64,000 nucleotides of DNA from positions 1-64,000 of the forward strand of contig JBBQNK010000023.1 of assembly GCA_038329865.1 (NCBI GenBank), read 5' to 3'. Positions 36,951 to 46,274 of the stretch are shown here, one piece after another. Position numbers and translations under genes: made by a program. The DNA comes from JANMES01 sp038329865. Its GTDB lineage: Bacteria > Planctomycetota > Phycisphaerae > Tepidisphaerales > Tepidisphaeraceae. How positions within the stretch are numbered: the stretch's first letter is position 1; the number at the start of each line of letters is the position of its first letter. Below the pieces are notes generated by a model that had not been told where the DNA came from, searched no databases, and saw nothing but the letters and a program-made list of their open reading frames with translations.

Positions 36951-39809
36951 TCAAAACATTTGGCCGGCGCCTTGCGGGCCAAAAGACTTTTCTTCTTCCA
37001 CATGGCACATCGCGGCAGTGATCGCTTCGGGTGAGACCGCGGTCGGGCGCTCACTGCCATTCGGAGCGCCAATTTTTGTGGCGTCGAGTAACATTCCCTT
37101 TGAAAACGCCGACCACTTCTCTTCCACTAGATCGGATAATTCCTCGCGGAAGCGGGCGTTGGAGAAACGCTCGGCATGGGCACGAATCGCGGCGGGGTCC
37201 ATGGCCGGGCTTGCTTCAAACTGCTCGACGGCGGCAATCACCGCGTCGATCGTCTGCGAGTCAAAGAAAACGCCGGTCACGCCGGGGATGACGCTTTCCG
37301 TCACGCCGCCGCGCCCGAAGGCGATCACTGGCGTGCCGCACGCCATCGCCTCAACCGCCACGATGCCGAAATCTTCCTCGGCCGCAAAGACAAAGCCCTT
37401 GGCCTTCTGCACGTACTGCTTCATCTGCTCGAGTGGTTGGTGCCCGAGCATCTGCACGTTCGGACCGGCCTTGCCTTTGATCTTGTAGAAGTCCGGGCCT
37501 TCGCCGATCACGAGCAGCTTCTTGTCCGGCATGCGATTGAACGCTTCAACGATCAGGTCAATCCGCTTGTACGGCACGAGGCGCGATGTCGTGATGTAAT
37601 AATCTTCCTTCTGCTCGCACAGCGTGAACTTCTCGACATCCACCGGTGGATAAATCACGAGGGCTTCGCGGCGGTAAATCTTGTTGATCCGCCGCGCGAC
37701 GAATTGCGAGTTGGAAACGAATTGATCAACGCCGTTCGCGGATCGGACGTCCCAGTTGCGAATGTAATGCAGCACGGCCCGGGCGAAGAGCCCCTTGAGC
37801 CCGTATGTCAGCCCGCTCTCCTGCAGATACTGTGCCTGCATGTCCCACGCGAACCGCACCGGCGTGTGGCAGTAACAAATGTGAATCTGATTCGGACTGG
37901 TGATCACGCCCTTGGCCGCGAGGTAGCTGCTGCTGATGACGATGTCGTACCGGCTCACGTCGAGCTGCTCGATGGCCAGCGGCATAAGCGGCAGGTAGTG
38001 GCGGTGCTTGGACGGCGCCATCGGCATGCGCTGGATGAAGCTGGTGGTGACCGATTTACCCTTAAGGAATCCACGATCCTTGTGCGGCAGAAAATCGAAA
38101 AGCGAGAAGATATCCGCATCCGGATACGCCTCGATCATCTGCTCCAGCACGCGCTCGGCGCCGGCGTAAACGTAGAGGAAATCGTGCACGATGGCGACGC
38201 GGCGTTTTGCTCCTTCCATCGGCGTGCTGCGATTATCCATGCGCTTCGGGCCACGCTGCGGCTTGGCGGGCTTGGCTTTGGCGGGCTGGTGAAGGGCAGA
38301 TGAAATTGGAGCGACCGGCGCGGCATTCGCCGCTCGCTTCTGCATCGCCGCCGTGGCGGCGGCGGTGCTCGGGAGCGCCGCGACGCAGTGCTCTTCCATC
38401 AGCCGCGCAAAAAAGGTGACCCGCGCACCGGCGGATTCGAGCGAATCGAGCACTGCGACTTCCGCCTCGGCCTTGATAGGCCCGCCGTTGCGGCGCTGGC
38501 GGATCGGGACGGTCACATTGATCGTCTGCTGCGGGCCGGGCATCGGGCCGCTCGACCATTCGACCTTGCGTTCCATGCCGTCGCGGTTGGTAACCGGCAG
38601 CACGAGCTTGCGGAACTGCAATGCCCGGGCGGCCTCGCACACTTCACGCCACCAATCATCGAACGTGTATGCGTTGGCCAGTCGAAGCTGCGACTGTTCG
38701 AACACATTGCGGTAAGCCTTCTGATCGCGGCTGGTCGCTGCATTGCGGCGCAGGGCGACGATCGTCTCCCACACCCGCACGCTGCCGACTTTTCGGAAGA
38801 ACAGCAGCATGAATCCGATCGCGACAGCGGCGATCAGGTACTTGCCCTGTTCGCTGGCGTAAAGCGTAAGCACACCGAGCGCCGCGAGCACGAACGTTGC
38901 GGCGTAGAGCGTGAGCACGGCGTTGCGGTGATCCATTCCGCGCTCGATGAGCTTGTGATGGATGTGCCCCTTCTCGGCCGCGAAGATCGACCGCCGCTGC
39001 AAAATTCCTCGGCGGATCATCGTAATCAGCGTGTCGAACAGTGGGATGCCCAGTGCCAGGGCGGGCAAGCCAAGCCCCATCGCCACGCCGCTCTTGGAGT
39101 TGCACTTGATGCTCGTGTAGGCCAGCACGAAGCCAATGAACATGCTTCCGCAATCGCCCATGAAGATTTTGGCGGGATTGAAATTGAAGAAGAGGAACCC
39201 CGTCAGGCTGCCGAGCAAGGCGAGCGAAGGAACGATCAGGATGGAGTCGGAATTGTGTGCTGCGATGACGGCGATCACGCCGCACGCGATCGCACTGATA
39301 CCTGCCGCGAGCCCATCAAGGCCGTCAATGAAATTGATCGCGACGGTAACGGTGACGATCCAGAAAACCGTGATGGCCCAACTTGCCCCGGCCATATTCA
39401 GTTTGCCGATGAGCGGGAGCTGATCGATCTGCACGCCCGAATTGCAGATCGCCAGCGCCGCCAGCACCAGTGCCACCAGTTTGATCTTGCTCGGCAGATT
39501 GAACAAGTCATCGAGCAACCCGACCCCGAAGATCGAAACCGCGCTGATCAGGAATGTCAGGATCTGAATGTGGTTGCCGCTGAAGTCACGGCGGAGATCG
39601 GAATCCGCCAGGTATGCAGGAATGATCCCCAAGAGCATCGCCGCCATGATCGCCACGCCGCCGATGCGCGGGATCGGTACGCGATGGACTTTGCGGGCAT
39701 CAGGCTTGTCGAGCACGTTGAATTTGCGCGCGATCTTCACTACTACCGGCGTGGCCAGCACCGATGCGAACATCGAGCCGATGTAGATGAGGGGATAGGT
39801 GCTGATCAT
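36951..39809 (-). CDS. WecA-type priming transferase fused to GT4
   Basis: The 952-residue protein combines two enzymes. Residues 1-340 are a polyprenyl-phosphate N-acetylhexosamine-1-phosphate transferase (WecA/TagO): LLDDLFN near 98, NFIDGLDGLAAG near 158, GDCGSMFIG near 217 and GHIHHKLIERG near 280, with about 10 helices. Residues 345-480 are an unassigned domain with conserved-looking FEQSQLRLANAYTFDDWW. After an Ala/Pro/Lys linker (480-530) a GT4 starts (RRVAIVHDFLYVYAGAERVL) and ends with EEDFGIVAVEAMACGTPVIA. It would place the first sugar on the lipid and add the second. An internal ATG at about residue 531 (38219) could allow separate GT4 translation. Its start overlaps the NusG-like stop. 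Confidence 0.9.
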   Translation of the reverse strand: MISTYPLIYIGSMFASVLATPVVVKIARKFNVLDKPDARKVHRVPIPRIGGVAIMAAMLLGIIPAYLADSDLRRDFSGNHIQILTFLISAVSIFGVGLLDDLFNLPSKIKLVALVLAALAICNSGVQIDQLPLIGKLNMAGASWAITVFWIVTVTVAINFIDGLDGLAAGISAIACGVIAVIAAHNSDSILIVPSLALLGSLTGFLFFNFNPAKIFMGDCGSMFIGFVLAYTSIKCNSKSGVAMGLGLPALALGIPLFDTLITMIRRGILQRRSIFAAEKGHIHHKLIERGMDHRNAVLTLYAATFVLAALGVLTLYASEQGKYLIAAVAIGFMLLFFRKVGSVRVWETIVALRRNAATSRDQKAYRNVFEQSQLRLANAYTFDDWWREVCEAARALQFRKLVLPVTNRDGMERKVEWSSGPMPGPQQTINVTVPIRQRRNGGPIKAEAEVAVLDSLESAGARVTFFARLMEEHCVAALPSTAAATAAMQKRAANAAPVAPISSALHQPAKAKPAKPQRGPKRMDNRSTPMEGAKRRVAIVHDFLYVYAGAERVLEQMIEAYPDADIFSLFDFLPHKDRGFLKGKSVTTSFIQRMPMAPSKHRHYLPLMPLAIEQLDVSRYDIVISSSYLAAKGVITSPNQIHICYCHTPVRFAWDMQAQYLQESGLTYGLKGLFARAVLHYIRNWDVRSANGVDQFVSNSQFVARRINKIYRREALVIYPPVDVEKFTLCEQKEDYYITTSRLVPYKRIDLIVEAFNRMPDKKLLVIGEGPDFYKIKGKAGPNVQMLGHQPLEQMKQYVQKAKGFVFAAEEDFGIVAVEAMACGTPVIAFGRGGVTESVIPGVTGVFFDSQTIDAVIAAVEQFEASPAMDPAAIRAHAERFSNARFREELSDLVEEKWSAFSKGMLLDATKIGAPNGSERPTAVSPEAITAAMCHVEEEKSFGPQGAGQMF

Positions 39810-40387
39810 GACATTTTCTCGATCCGATGGGGCACATCGTAATCGATCGCTTCCAAGACGTCGGCATCAATTTGCACTGACGCGCCCTGCCCGAGCACGC
39901 TGACTTGCAGGACCACGCGTGTCAGCTTGTCACGCTCGACGACGACGCCCTCAAGCCCCATCAGCGGCCCGGCAGCAATGCGGACGCGCTGGCCCACTGC
40001 GACGAATGGATACGGATCGAGCGGGATTTGCCCGCGGATCGCCTGTTCGATGGTCAGCAGTTCTTTAACTAACGCCGACTGATCGACGACCGGAATCACC
40101 TGGCAGAGCCGATTGGTCGCCAAGGCGCGGTGCCGCGCCGCGGAGTCGCCGCTGAAAAAGACGTAAGACGCGAAGAGCGGCATGAGCACGGTGCGCTTCC
40201 GCCCGCCGGAGAATCGAACCCGCGGAATCATCGGAAAGAAGTACCCGATTTCGGCCGACAGCAATTCCCAGGCGAACGCCTTTTCAAAGCGGGCACGCGT
40301 ATGCGCGATATGCCATGGCCCGGCCAATTCCGCGAGCGACGCGTATCGGTCCAGCATCATCGGAGGATTTTCGGAAAGCTTCAGCAT
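39806..40387 (-). CDS. NusG/RfaH-like antiterminator of the polysaccharide operon
   Basis: The 193-residue protein has the NusG N-terminal fold (GPWHIAHTRARFEKAFAWEL, then MPLFASYVFFSG) and a C-terminal KOW-like segment (VAVGQRVRIAAGPLMGLEG). Specialised NusG paralogues such as RfaH, LoaP and UpxY bind RNA polymerase to let it cross long surface polysaccharide operons. Its place near the start of a 24-kb one-direction cluster, overlapping the priming transferase by 4 bp, fits that role. I could not find an ops-type sequence in the leader. Confidence 0.88.
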   Translation of the reverse strand: MLKLSENPPMMLDRYASLAELAGPWHIAHTRARFEKAFAWELLSAEIGYFFPMIPRVRFSGGRKRTVLMPLFASYVFFSGDSAARHRALATNRLCQVIPVVDQSALVKELLTIEQAIRGQIPLDPYPFVAVGQRVRIAAGPLMGLEGVVVERDKLTRVVLQVSVLGQGASVQIDADVLEAIDYDVPHRIEKMS

Positions 40388-40541
40388 GTTTAATTGCTAC
40401 CTGTGACGCTCACTGCGATTCGCATAAAACAGTACGGCTTCTGGCTCGGCGCGCACTCCGTCTCCGTCAGTGCACCGGACATTTTTAATCCCGCCGTTGA
40501 TCCAGGCAACGGCAGTGAATTTTCTGCATCCTCAGCCCGAA

Positions 40542-43091
40542 TTACGGGCTGTCGGGATGCAATTTCGGGCCTCTCAGTGAGGCCAGCAACACCTTTGCTT
40601 CGACCATTTCGGGCTTAAGCGAAAGACACCGCTCGGCTTCTCTCACGGCTTCGTCGGTACGTCCCATATTCGACAGCAACCGGGCCAGCGTGAGATGGAG
40701 CGCAACATTGTCGTAATCCCGGTTCAGAGCCGTTCGATACGCGTCAACGGCTTCGGTCTGTAAACCGGACGCCTCCAGGCGGTTTGCAAAGGCCGCCCAA
40801 ACGTTCGGGCCCTGCGGATTGTCCACGGTCGCCTGGCGAGCAAGTTCGAGGAGTCTTGCCTGGGTGCGATCGAAAATTGCTTTCTGGCTCGAATCACCCG
40901 CCAGGGCATTGGCCAATACTTCCATTCCGAGACTGCTGCCCTTCAACACTTCGTACGCCACATCGGCTCGGTGATGTTCGCGAACGAGGAGGTCAACGAG
41001 CTTTTCCTTGTAAAAGAAGTCGATCGTGAAACATTCTTTCGCCCATTCCTTTGCTTTGTCCCAGTCTCCCTGTTCGGCTGCAGCCTGCGCAAGGTAGTAG
41101 AGAGGTTCGCCGCTTCCGGGAAGAAGCTTGTGTGCGAGCTCCAGATTTTTAAGCCCGGCAGACTTGTCCAGCAGGTTCCACTGAATCGCACCGATTAAAG
41201 TGTAAATCTTGCCGTAGGTCGGGCACATCACTCGTGCTGCCGTGACATTCTCGATGATCGTCCTTCCTTCCTCGGCCGCGTTGGGCGGGAAGATCACGGC
41301 CGTCGTTTTTGGATCACGAATGCCCGCCAATTCACGCCATCGAAAATGATTCAGGCCATAAATGTAGAGAACATTATCCGGATCAAGCGCCATCGCCTTT
41401 TGATCCAGCGCGATAGGCTCGGCGAAGTAGGCATGCATCTGCCTTGCGAAATCAGGATCGCCCTGCGGCGTCCGCAGACCGAAATACGTCGGGTCCGATT
41501 CCAGCGAAAGAAACTCCGCCCGGCGAATGCCATCAATGGAAACGATCGACCAGCCCATCGCCATCAGCACAATGAGTGCGCCCACCAATCGCGGCCACGG
41601 TGTCCAGTTGAAGTTTGGCTTTTCCATCCCCTCCGTTGCGGGCCTGGCCATGTGCCCGAGCGATACCATGAGCCCCACCATTACCGTGCTGACCAGTGCG
41701 ATCGAAGGCGTGTGTTGCGAGAAATCAGCGGCGCTATGAATCATCACCGCAAGTATTGAAAACCCAATTCCCACAGCCGCCAGCTGAATCGGGCGACGGC
41801 TGAAGATCGAGCGGATCCAATTCCGAAACATGATTGCGAGGAAACTCAACACCAAAAGCCCGCCGACGATGCCGGTATCAGTCAGCGTCTGCGCGTAGTC
41901 ATTTTCAGCGTAGAGAAAGAAATCATGGTTCGTCTTGTTTTGCTCGAACATGGGAAAGACCCATTCGAAGCTTTGCAACCCCGAACCCATGACGGGCCAG
42001 GTCTTAAACATCGGCGGCATCTGCTTGAGGATGTAAAATCGTGCGATGGCATTTCCAGCGGCTGTTCCGTTGAGACGCGGGAGGCGAGTGGCCATCAATT
42101 CGTAAACAGCAATGCCGGCCACCGCGATAAGGATGGCCAAGATGCAGAGGATCGGAGTTTCGCGTGGTCGCCATCCTCGCTTGGCGATAAGTAATGCGAT
42201 TACGACCAATCCCGCTATGCCCATTGCGATTTCCGCACCGTGCGACTGCGACCATGCGATCGCTGCCGCGGCCATGCACATCAACGCGCCGAGCAGGATT
42301 GCCAGACGAATGGAATTGGTATTCAGCCGCTCAACTATTTCGCGGCCGCTGGGGTCTTCGCCGTGGAAGGTCTCTGCAATGAGTACCACCGCCAGAGCGA
42401 GCATCGCGCCGATTGTGAGATTGAGGAACTGCCCCAGCTGCGCGTGTCCCGCATACGGGCCGGTTGCGGCGTTGATCACATCGATCGTCCAGTAAATCTG
42501 GTACGGCTTACCATCGACGTGAGTGATATCTTGCGCCAGGGCCAGCAGCGACACCACCGCCCCCACGCACGCGACCGTCCCGAGCAGCCGCTTGATTTGC
42601 CCGGGCGTGCGATAGGTGTTGACGATGACTGTGAACACCACGCCCATCGCCAGCAACGTCCGTAGGCCGTGCTCGGTGCTCCATACGTTGAAGCTGATCG
42701 TTACCCGGCTCAGGATTTCATGGGCATTGGGAAGATCGCTGAGCAGGGCAGATTTGGTTTCAACCGTGCCGGGTGAAATCGCCTGGACTAAGCCAGCCGG
42801 AAGCGGAATGACGCTCAGCGTCACCAGCAGTATGTAAAGCACGATCGGAAGGTAAGCCCAGGTGAAGACGAACTGTGAACCGCGAACAAAGGTGAGCTTG
42901 GCTCCGACCAGCACTACGACCACTGCCACCAGGACAAACAATATCTGCTGTGCCCAGGATTCCACGCCGCCGAGCGCCAGTGGTGAAAACAGCATCGCCA
43001 AAGCCAGCACCCACTCGACGGCGTAATCAAACACCGTCAACGGTTCGCTGAACTCGGCTACCTGAAAACTTTCACCCGATCGACGACTCAC
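40542..43091 (-). CDS. O-antigen ligase/polymerase with C-terminal TPRs
   Basis: The 849-residue protein has about 12 membrane helices (about 25-510) with the O-antigen ligase family core (GPYAGHAQLGQFLNLTIGAM, and ENDYAQTLTDTGIVGGLLVL in the later loop). The C-terminal 300 residues are soluble and contain TPR-like repeats (AYRTALNRDYDNVALHLTLA and RTDEAVREAERCLSLKPEMV). Such Wzy/WaaL proteins polymerise or ligate lipid-linked glycan in the periplasm. It follows 262 bp after the chain-length kinase. A 154-bp gap precedes the NusG gene and holds no clear signal. Confidence 0.83.
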   Translation of the reverse strand: MSRRSGESFQVAEFSEPLTVFDYAVEWVLALAMLFSPLALGGVESWAQQILFVLVAVVVVLVGAKLTFVRGSQFVFTWAYLPIVLYILLVTLSVIPLPAGLVQAISPGTVETKSALLSDLPNAHEILSRVTISFNVWSTEHGLRTLLAMGVVFTVIVNTYRTPGQIKRLLGTVACVGAVVSLLALAQDITHVDGKPYQIYWTIDVINAATGPYAGHAQLGQFLNLTIGAMLALAVVLIAETFHGEDPSGREIVERLNTNSIRLAILLGALMCMAAAAIAWSQSHGAEIAMGIAGLVVIALLIAKRGWRPRETPILCILAILIAVAGIAVYELMATRLPRLNGTAAGNAIARFYILKQMPPMFKTWPVMGSGLQSFEWVFPMFEQNKTNHDFFLYAENDYAQTLTDTGIVGGLLVLSFLAIMFRNWIRSIFSRRPIQLAAVGIGFSILAVMIHSAADFSQHTPSIALVSTVMVGLMVSLGHMARPATEGMEKPNFNWTPWPRLVGALIVLMAMGWSIVSIDGIRRAEFLSLESDPTYFGLRTPQGDPDFARQMHAYFAEPIALDQKAMALDPDNVLYIYGLNHFRWRELAGIRDPKTTAVIFPPNAAEEGRTIIENVTAARVMCPTYGKIYTLIGAIQWNLLDKSAGLKNLELAHKLLPGSGEPLYYLAQAAAEQGDWDKAKEWAKECFTIDFFYKEKLVDLLVREHHRADVAYEVLKGSSLGMEVLANALAGDSSQKAIFDRTQARLLELARQATVDNPQGPNVWAAFANRLEASGLQTEAVDAYRTALNRDYDNVALHLTLARLLSNMGRTDEAVREAERCLSLKPEMVEAKVLLASLRGPKLHPDSP

Positions 43092-43353
43092 CTAACGCTC
43101 CTGCAATCCTGGGGGATTGGTCTTCGATGCGAAACACCGTATTGCATTCGGGAGCGATCCTTCGCCGGCACACGCGTGCCTCGATCCGATGGGTCGAATC
43201 GAAATCATGCTCCGGGCCGATCATCGCGAGAGGTCGCGATCGATTTCCCTGAGATCCCGATCCGCTCGATTCGCTGTGCGATTGGTGTTCGATCGACGTC
43301 CAGTGGGCGTACATTCGACCTCAATCGACATTCGATCGACACTCGATCAATGA

Positions 43354-45555
43354 CTACTTCTTATCCGGCAGCGCCGCAACAGCCGCGTTGCCGGCCATTG
43401 CCTTGTTACGGCCGGACGCTTTGCCCGTGCGGTCGCGATAGAGGCGGTCGCTGTAGTAGCCGTACCCGTATCCGCCGTAGCCGCGGCCGGAGCGCGGGGC
43501 GTCGTTGACGACCACCCCCAGGATATTCGCGCCTACGCCCAGCAGGCTCTCACGGGCATTTTCAGCGAGTTTGCGGGTCGATTTGTCGGCCCGGACGACG
43601 ATGATCGTCACGTCCGCCGACGCCGCGAGGATGCGGGCATCGGTCACGGGGTTGACCGGCGGGCTGTCGATCACCACGTGATCGAATTTTTCCTTCAATG
43701 AATCCAGCGTGTCGGCGAAGACCTGGCTGTTGAGAATTTCCGACGGGTTATTCGGGATCGGTCCGCACGGGAGCAAAGACATGTTCGGCACGGTCGTCTG
43801 CTGCACGGCCTCTTCGAGCGAATGCTGACCTGCCAGCACGCTGGAGAGACCGACGTCGTCCTTCAGACCGAAGATTCGGTGCTGACGCGGACGGCGGAAG
43901 TCGCAGTCGATCAGCAGGACGGTGTGACCGGCCTGCGCCATCGCGATGGCGAGGTTGCTGGCCATCGTCGTCTTGCCGTCGCCCGGCGCGGGCGACGTCA
44001 CGAGCACGCTGTTATCCTGTCCTTCCGGCACGCCGAAGTAAACGGCCGTCCGGATCGTTCGGTACGCTTCGGAGACCTCCGACATCGGCTCGACATGCAC
44101 TTCCATGCCTCGCGCCATGGCCGTCTTGCCGCCCATGATGTGGGGGACGACGCCCAGGATCGGGAGTTGCAACGCCGCTGAGATTTCGTCGACCGATCGC
44201 AGTCGCTGGTCCATCCAGTCTTGCAGCATCGCCGCGCCGAAGCCCATCATTAGCCCGATGACGACGGCAACGCCCAGCACCTGCAGACGCTTCGGTCGAA
44301 TCGGCGCCTGTTCGGCCTTGGCGACTTCAAGAATCTGGACCGTGATGTTCGTCGTGTCCTGATTGTTCACGTTGATGTCTTTCATCTTGTCTGAAAGACT
44401 GTTCATGAACTTCGTCACGCTCTCCAACTGAGACTGCAAGGCCAGTAACTCCGCGGTGTCATTACCAAGAACCACCGCCTGCGCCTTGGTCTCGTTGTAT
44501 TCCGCTTCAAGCTTGGCAAGCTTGGATTTGGACGTTTCATAGTTCTGCTTCATCACGCCGACGTATGCTTTAACGTAGCGCTCCTGCTGGTCGCGCATGC
44601 GCTCTCGAACGGCATCCATCTGCGCCATGATTTCCGTAACCGGTTTGCTGTTGGCACCCATGCCCAGTTGAGCCAGAACCTTCTGCTTTTGGTCCAGATC
44701 GTCGAGCAGGCCCTGCAATCCATTATCACCCTGGCCGCTGGCGGCACGCACGGCCATGAACTGCGCCATCTGCTGCGGGTCATTCTGCAGCGCTGCGGCA
44801 CTTTCCCAGGCGGCTTGGGCTTCAATGGCGGCTGACTGCTCTTTCACGAGCGTATCCGTCAGGCTTGTCAACTTCGTAAGAATGACGTTGCCTCTTTCGA
44901 ATCGCAGGCTGACGTCCGGATGGGCCTGAATGTACTTCTTGATGTTGTTGTTGATTTCGGTCTGCTCGGTGTAGTTCTTGTTGTACTGCATCTGCAGAAT
45001 TTTCAGGATGTCATTGGCGGTGTTCTTACGCTTGAGGTTCTGGTTCTGAATGTACGAATCCACCACCGCATTGACGACGGCGGCGCAGTCGTTCGGATAG
45101 GGGGACTCAAAGGAAATGGTAATGATGTCGCTGGTTCGCCCGACGAAGGCCGTCAGCGCGCCGCGGATTGCGTTGACCGGATTATCCACGTTCGCCAGAG
45201 ACGGCATTTGCGTTGTGCCGAGATTGGTCACCGCCGTGGCAACGATCGGGGACGACGTGATGACGTCGCATTGCGTCGAGAGATAGTTGCCCGACGTGTT
45301 CGCACCGGTCATGTAATTCTGCATGATCATCGGCGTATTGTTGTCGATCACGATGCGCGACTGGCTTTGAAAGATCGGAGTCGCCTGCGTGATGTACACA
45401 ATGGCCGTTACAACGCAGACCACCACGCAAAGGAACATGATCAACTGGCGACGCCAGAGGATCTGCAGGATGCCGCGCGACGCGACCTCCGCAGCAGTGA
45501 CTCGAGAAGGTTGACGCGGGGCCTCAGTTGCGTCACCGCGGGCAACAGAACTCAT
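43354..45555 (-). CDS. wzc: Wzc/ExoP-like chain-length determinant and tyrosine kinase
   Basis: The 733-residue protein has a Wzz region between two membrane helices (about 37-56 and 425-442) with a long coiled coil, then a cytoplasmic BY-kinase. The kinase shows Walker A SPAPGDGKTT (about 520), the A' motif LLIDCDFRRP (about 548), Walker B VVIDSPPV and a C-terminal Tyr cluster (YGGYGYGYYSDRLYRD) for autophosphorylation. It controls chain length and export of the polysaccharide. The ATG at 45555 follows GGAG by seven bases; the frame extends to 45591. It is probably the first gene of the cluster transcript. Confidence 0.93.
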   Translation of the reverse strand: MSSVARGDATEAPRQPSRVTAAEVASRGILQILWRRQLIMFLCVVVCVVTAIVYITQATPIFQSQSRIVIDNNTPMIMQNYMTGANTSGNYLSTQCDVITSSPIVATAVTNLGTTQMPSLANVDNPVNAIRGALTAFVGRTSDIITISFESPYPNDCAAVVNAVVDSYIQNQNLKRKNTANDILKILQMQYNKNYTEQTEINNNIKKYIQAHPDVSLRFERGNVILTKLTSLTDTLVKEQSAAIEAQAAWESAAALQNDPQQMAQFMAVRAASGQGDNGLQGLLDDLDQKQKVLAQLGMGANSKPVTEIMAQMDAVRERMRDQQERYVKAYVGVMKQNYETSKSKLAKLEAEYNETKAQAVVLGNDTAELLALQSQLESVTKFMNSLSDKMKDINVNNQDTTNITVQILEVAKAEQAPIRPKRLQVLGVAVVIGLMMGFGAAMLQDWMDQRLRSVDEISAALQLPILGVVPHIMGGKTAMARGMEVHVEPMSEVSEAYRTIRTAVYFGVPEGQDNSVLVTSPAPGDGKTTMASNLAIAMAQAGHTVLLIDCDFRRPRQHRIFGLKDDVGLSSVLAGQHSLEEAVQQTTVPNMSLLPCGPIPNNPSEILNSQVFADTLDSLKEKFDHVVIDSPPVNPVTDARILAASADVTIIVVRADKSTRKLAENARESLLGVGANILGVVVNDAPRSGRGYGGYGYGYYSDRLYRDRTGKASGRNKAMAGNAAVAALPDKK

Positions 45556-45577
45556 GAGATATCTCCATCTGCAACGG

Positions 45578-45594
45578 GCAGTGTCTGACACTGC
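45578..45594 (-). promoter_or_regulatory. Hairpin in the wzc leader
   Basis: GCAGTGTCTGACACTGC is a perfect palindrome about 23 bp before the wzc start codon. As RNA it forms a stem of at least six base pairs close to the GGAG ribosome binding site. It could be an operator or an RNA structure; nothing shows which. Confidence 0.45.
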
Positions 45595-45658
45595 TCAAAG
45601 GTTTTGGGCATTAAGGCACCAAATGCATTCGCCCAGTCTAGCTCGACAAAATAAACCG

Positions 45659-45664
45659 ATTATA
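45659..45664 (-). promoter_or_regulatory. Possible -10 box for the polysaccharide cluster
   Basis: The minus strand reads TATAAT about 105 bp before the wzc start, preceded by GTGCGG. No good TTGACA stands 16-18 bp upstream (a TTGACA lies 40 bp away), so if real it may rely on an activator. Confidence 0.28.
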
Positions 45665-45978
45665 CCGCACCGCTGATCATTTTCTTCGTTCAACGCGACA
45701 AGTATGTCAACGGAATTCCAAACGTGTGAGCGGGCGATTCAGACGCCATGAATGTCGGCGCAATCATCCAGACCTGAATGACTAATCGACACATTGCTCC
45801 AGTGATACGCAGGCCGCTCTACGCGAGTTCGGCAATATCTTACGTCACTTCTTTGCGTATGCCTCGTCTGGTGCATACTTTGCGTGCTAAATGCATAAAT
45901 GCAAATGAAACGGCGAGATTGGGGACGTCCGAATATCTTTTGGGCACGCCCAATTGGACACCAGACTAAATCGCCAAA

Positions 45979-46030
45979 TAAAACCCGGTTGTGGCGAAGC
46001 GACATCGATTGATGCGCTTCGCCACAACCG
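45979..46030 (-). terminator. Rho-independent terminator after the small ORF
   Basis: A perfect 16-bp stem (CGGTTGTGGCGAAGCG at 46015-46030 read on the minus strand, paired with 45986-46001) encloses a 13-base loop and is followed by GGTTTTATTT. It would end transcripts from the PEP-CTERM gene and the 45-residue ORF, isolating them from the wzc transcript. Confidence 0.8.
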
Positions 46031-46109
46031 TTAGTCATTGCAGTTACCGAACTCACATCGCCGGAGAGGACAATCCCTGGACGATGATAAATCCAGATCG
46101 AACTCTAGC

Positions 46110-46247
46110 TTACCTGCGGCCGCCCGACGTACTCGAGCTGATCGTCACCGGACTAGAAATGGCCGGCTTGACGGTTTCAAACACAGCGGCGAAGGCCATC
46201 AAGGCCACGACCGCGATCAACAGTTGCTTGCGAGTGATCTTTTTCAT
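46110..46247 (-). CDS. 45-residue membrane or secreted peptide, unrecognised
   Basis: The ATG at 46247 follows AAAGG by eight bases. The product starts MKKITRKQLLIAVVALMAF, a positively charged head and a hydrophobic helix (about 9-23) that could be a signal peptide or anchor, followed by a short tail (VFETVKPAISSPVTISSSTS) and ending GGRR. It is 85 bp downstream of the PEP-CTERM gene in the same direction, between two hairpins. I do not recognise the family. It could be a small membrane regulator, a partner of the surface protein, or a chance ORF; the ribosome binding site and signal-like head favour a real gene. Confidence 0.6.
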   Translation of the reverse strand: MKKITRKQLLIAVVALMAFAAVFETVKPAISSPVTISSSTSGGRR

Positions 46248-46274
46248 AATTCTACCTTTCACGGTTTCAGTAAA

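Larger units (their letters stand above)
45556..46109. other. Leader region of the polysaccharide cluster
   Basis: No gene is seen in these 554 bp between the wzc start and the 45-residue ORF stop. They hold a hairpin next to the wzc ribosome binding site, a TATAAT box at 45659-45664 (minus strand) and the terminator of the upstream small gene. I see nothing else with clear structure. Confidence 0.55.

Noticed and set aside
38388..39842. Open frame of 484 codons on the plus strand
   Set aside because: It is the complement of the WecA region of the fusion gene. The Arg/Glu/His-rich product lacks family motifs.
45556..46109. An ops/JUMPstart element for the NusG-like protein
   Set aside because: No GGCGGTAG-type sequence was found in the wzc leader.
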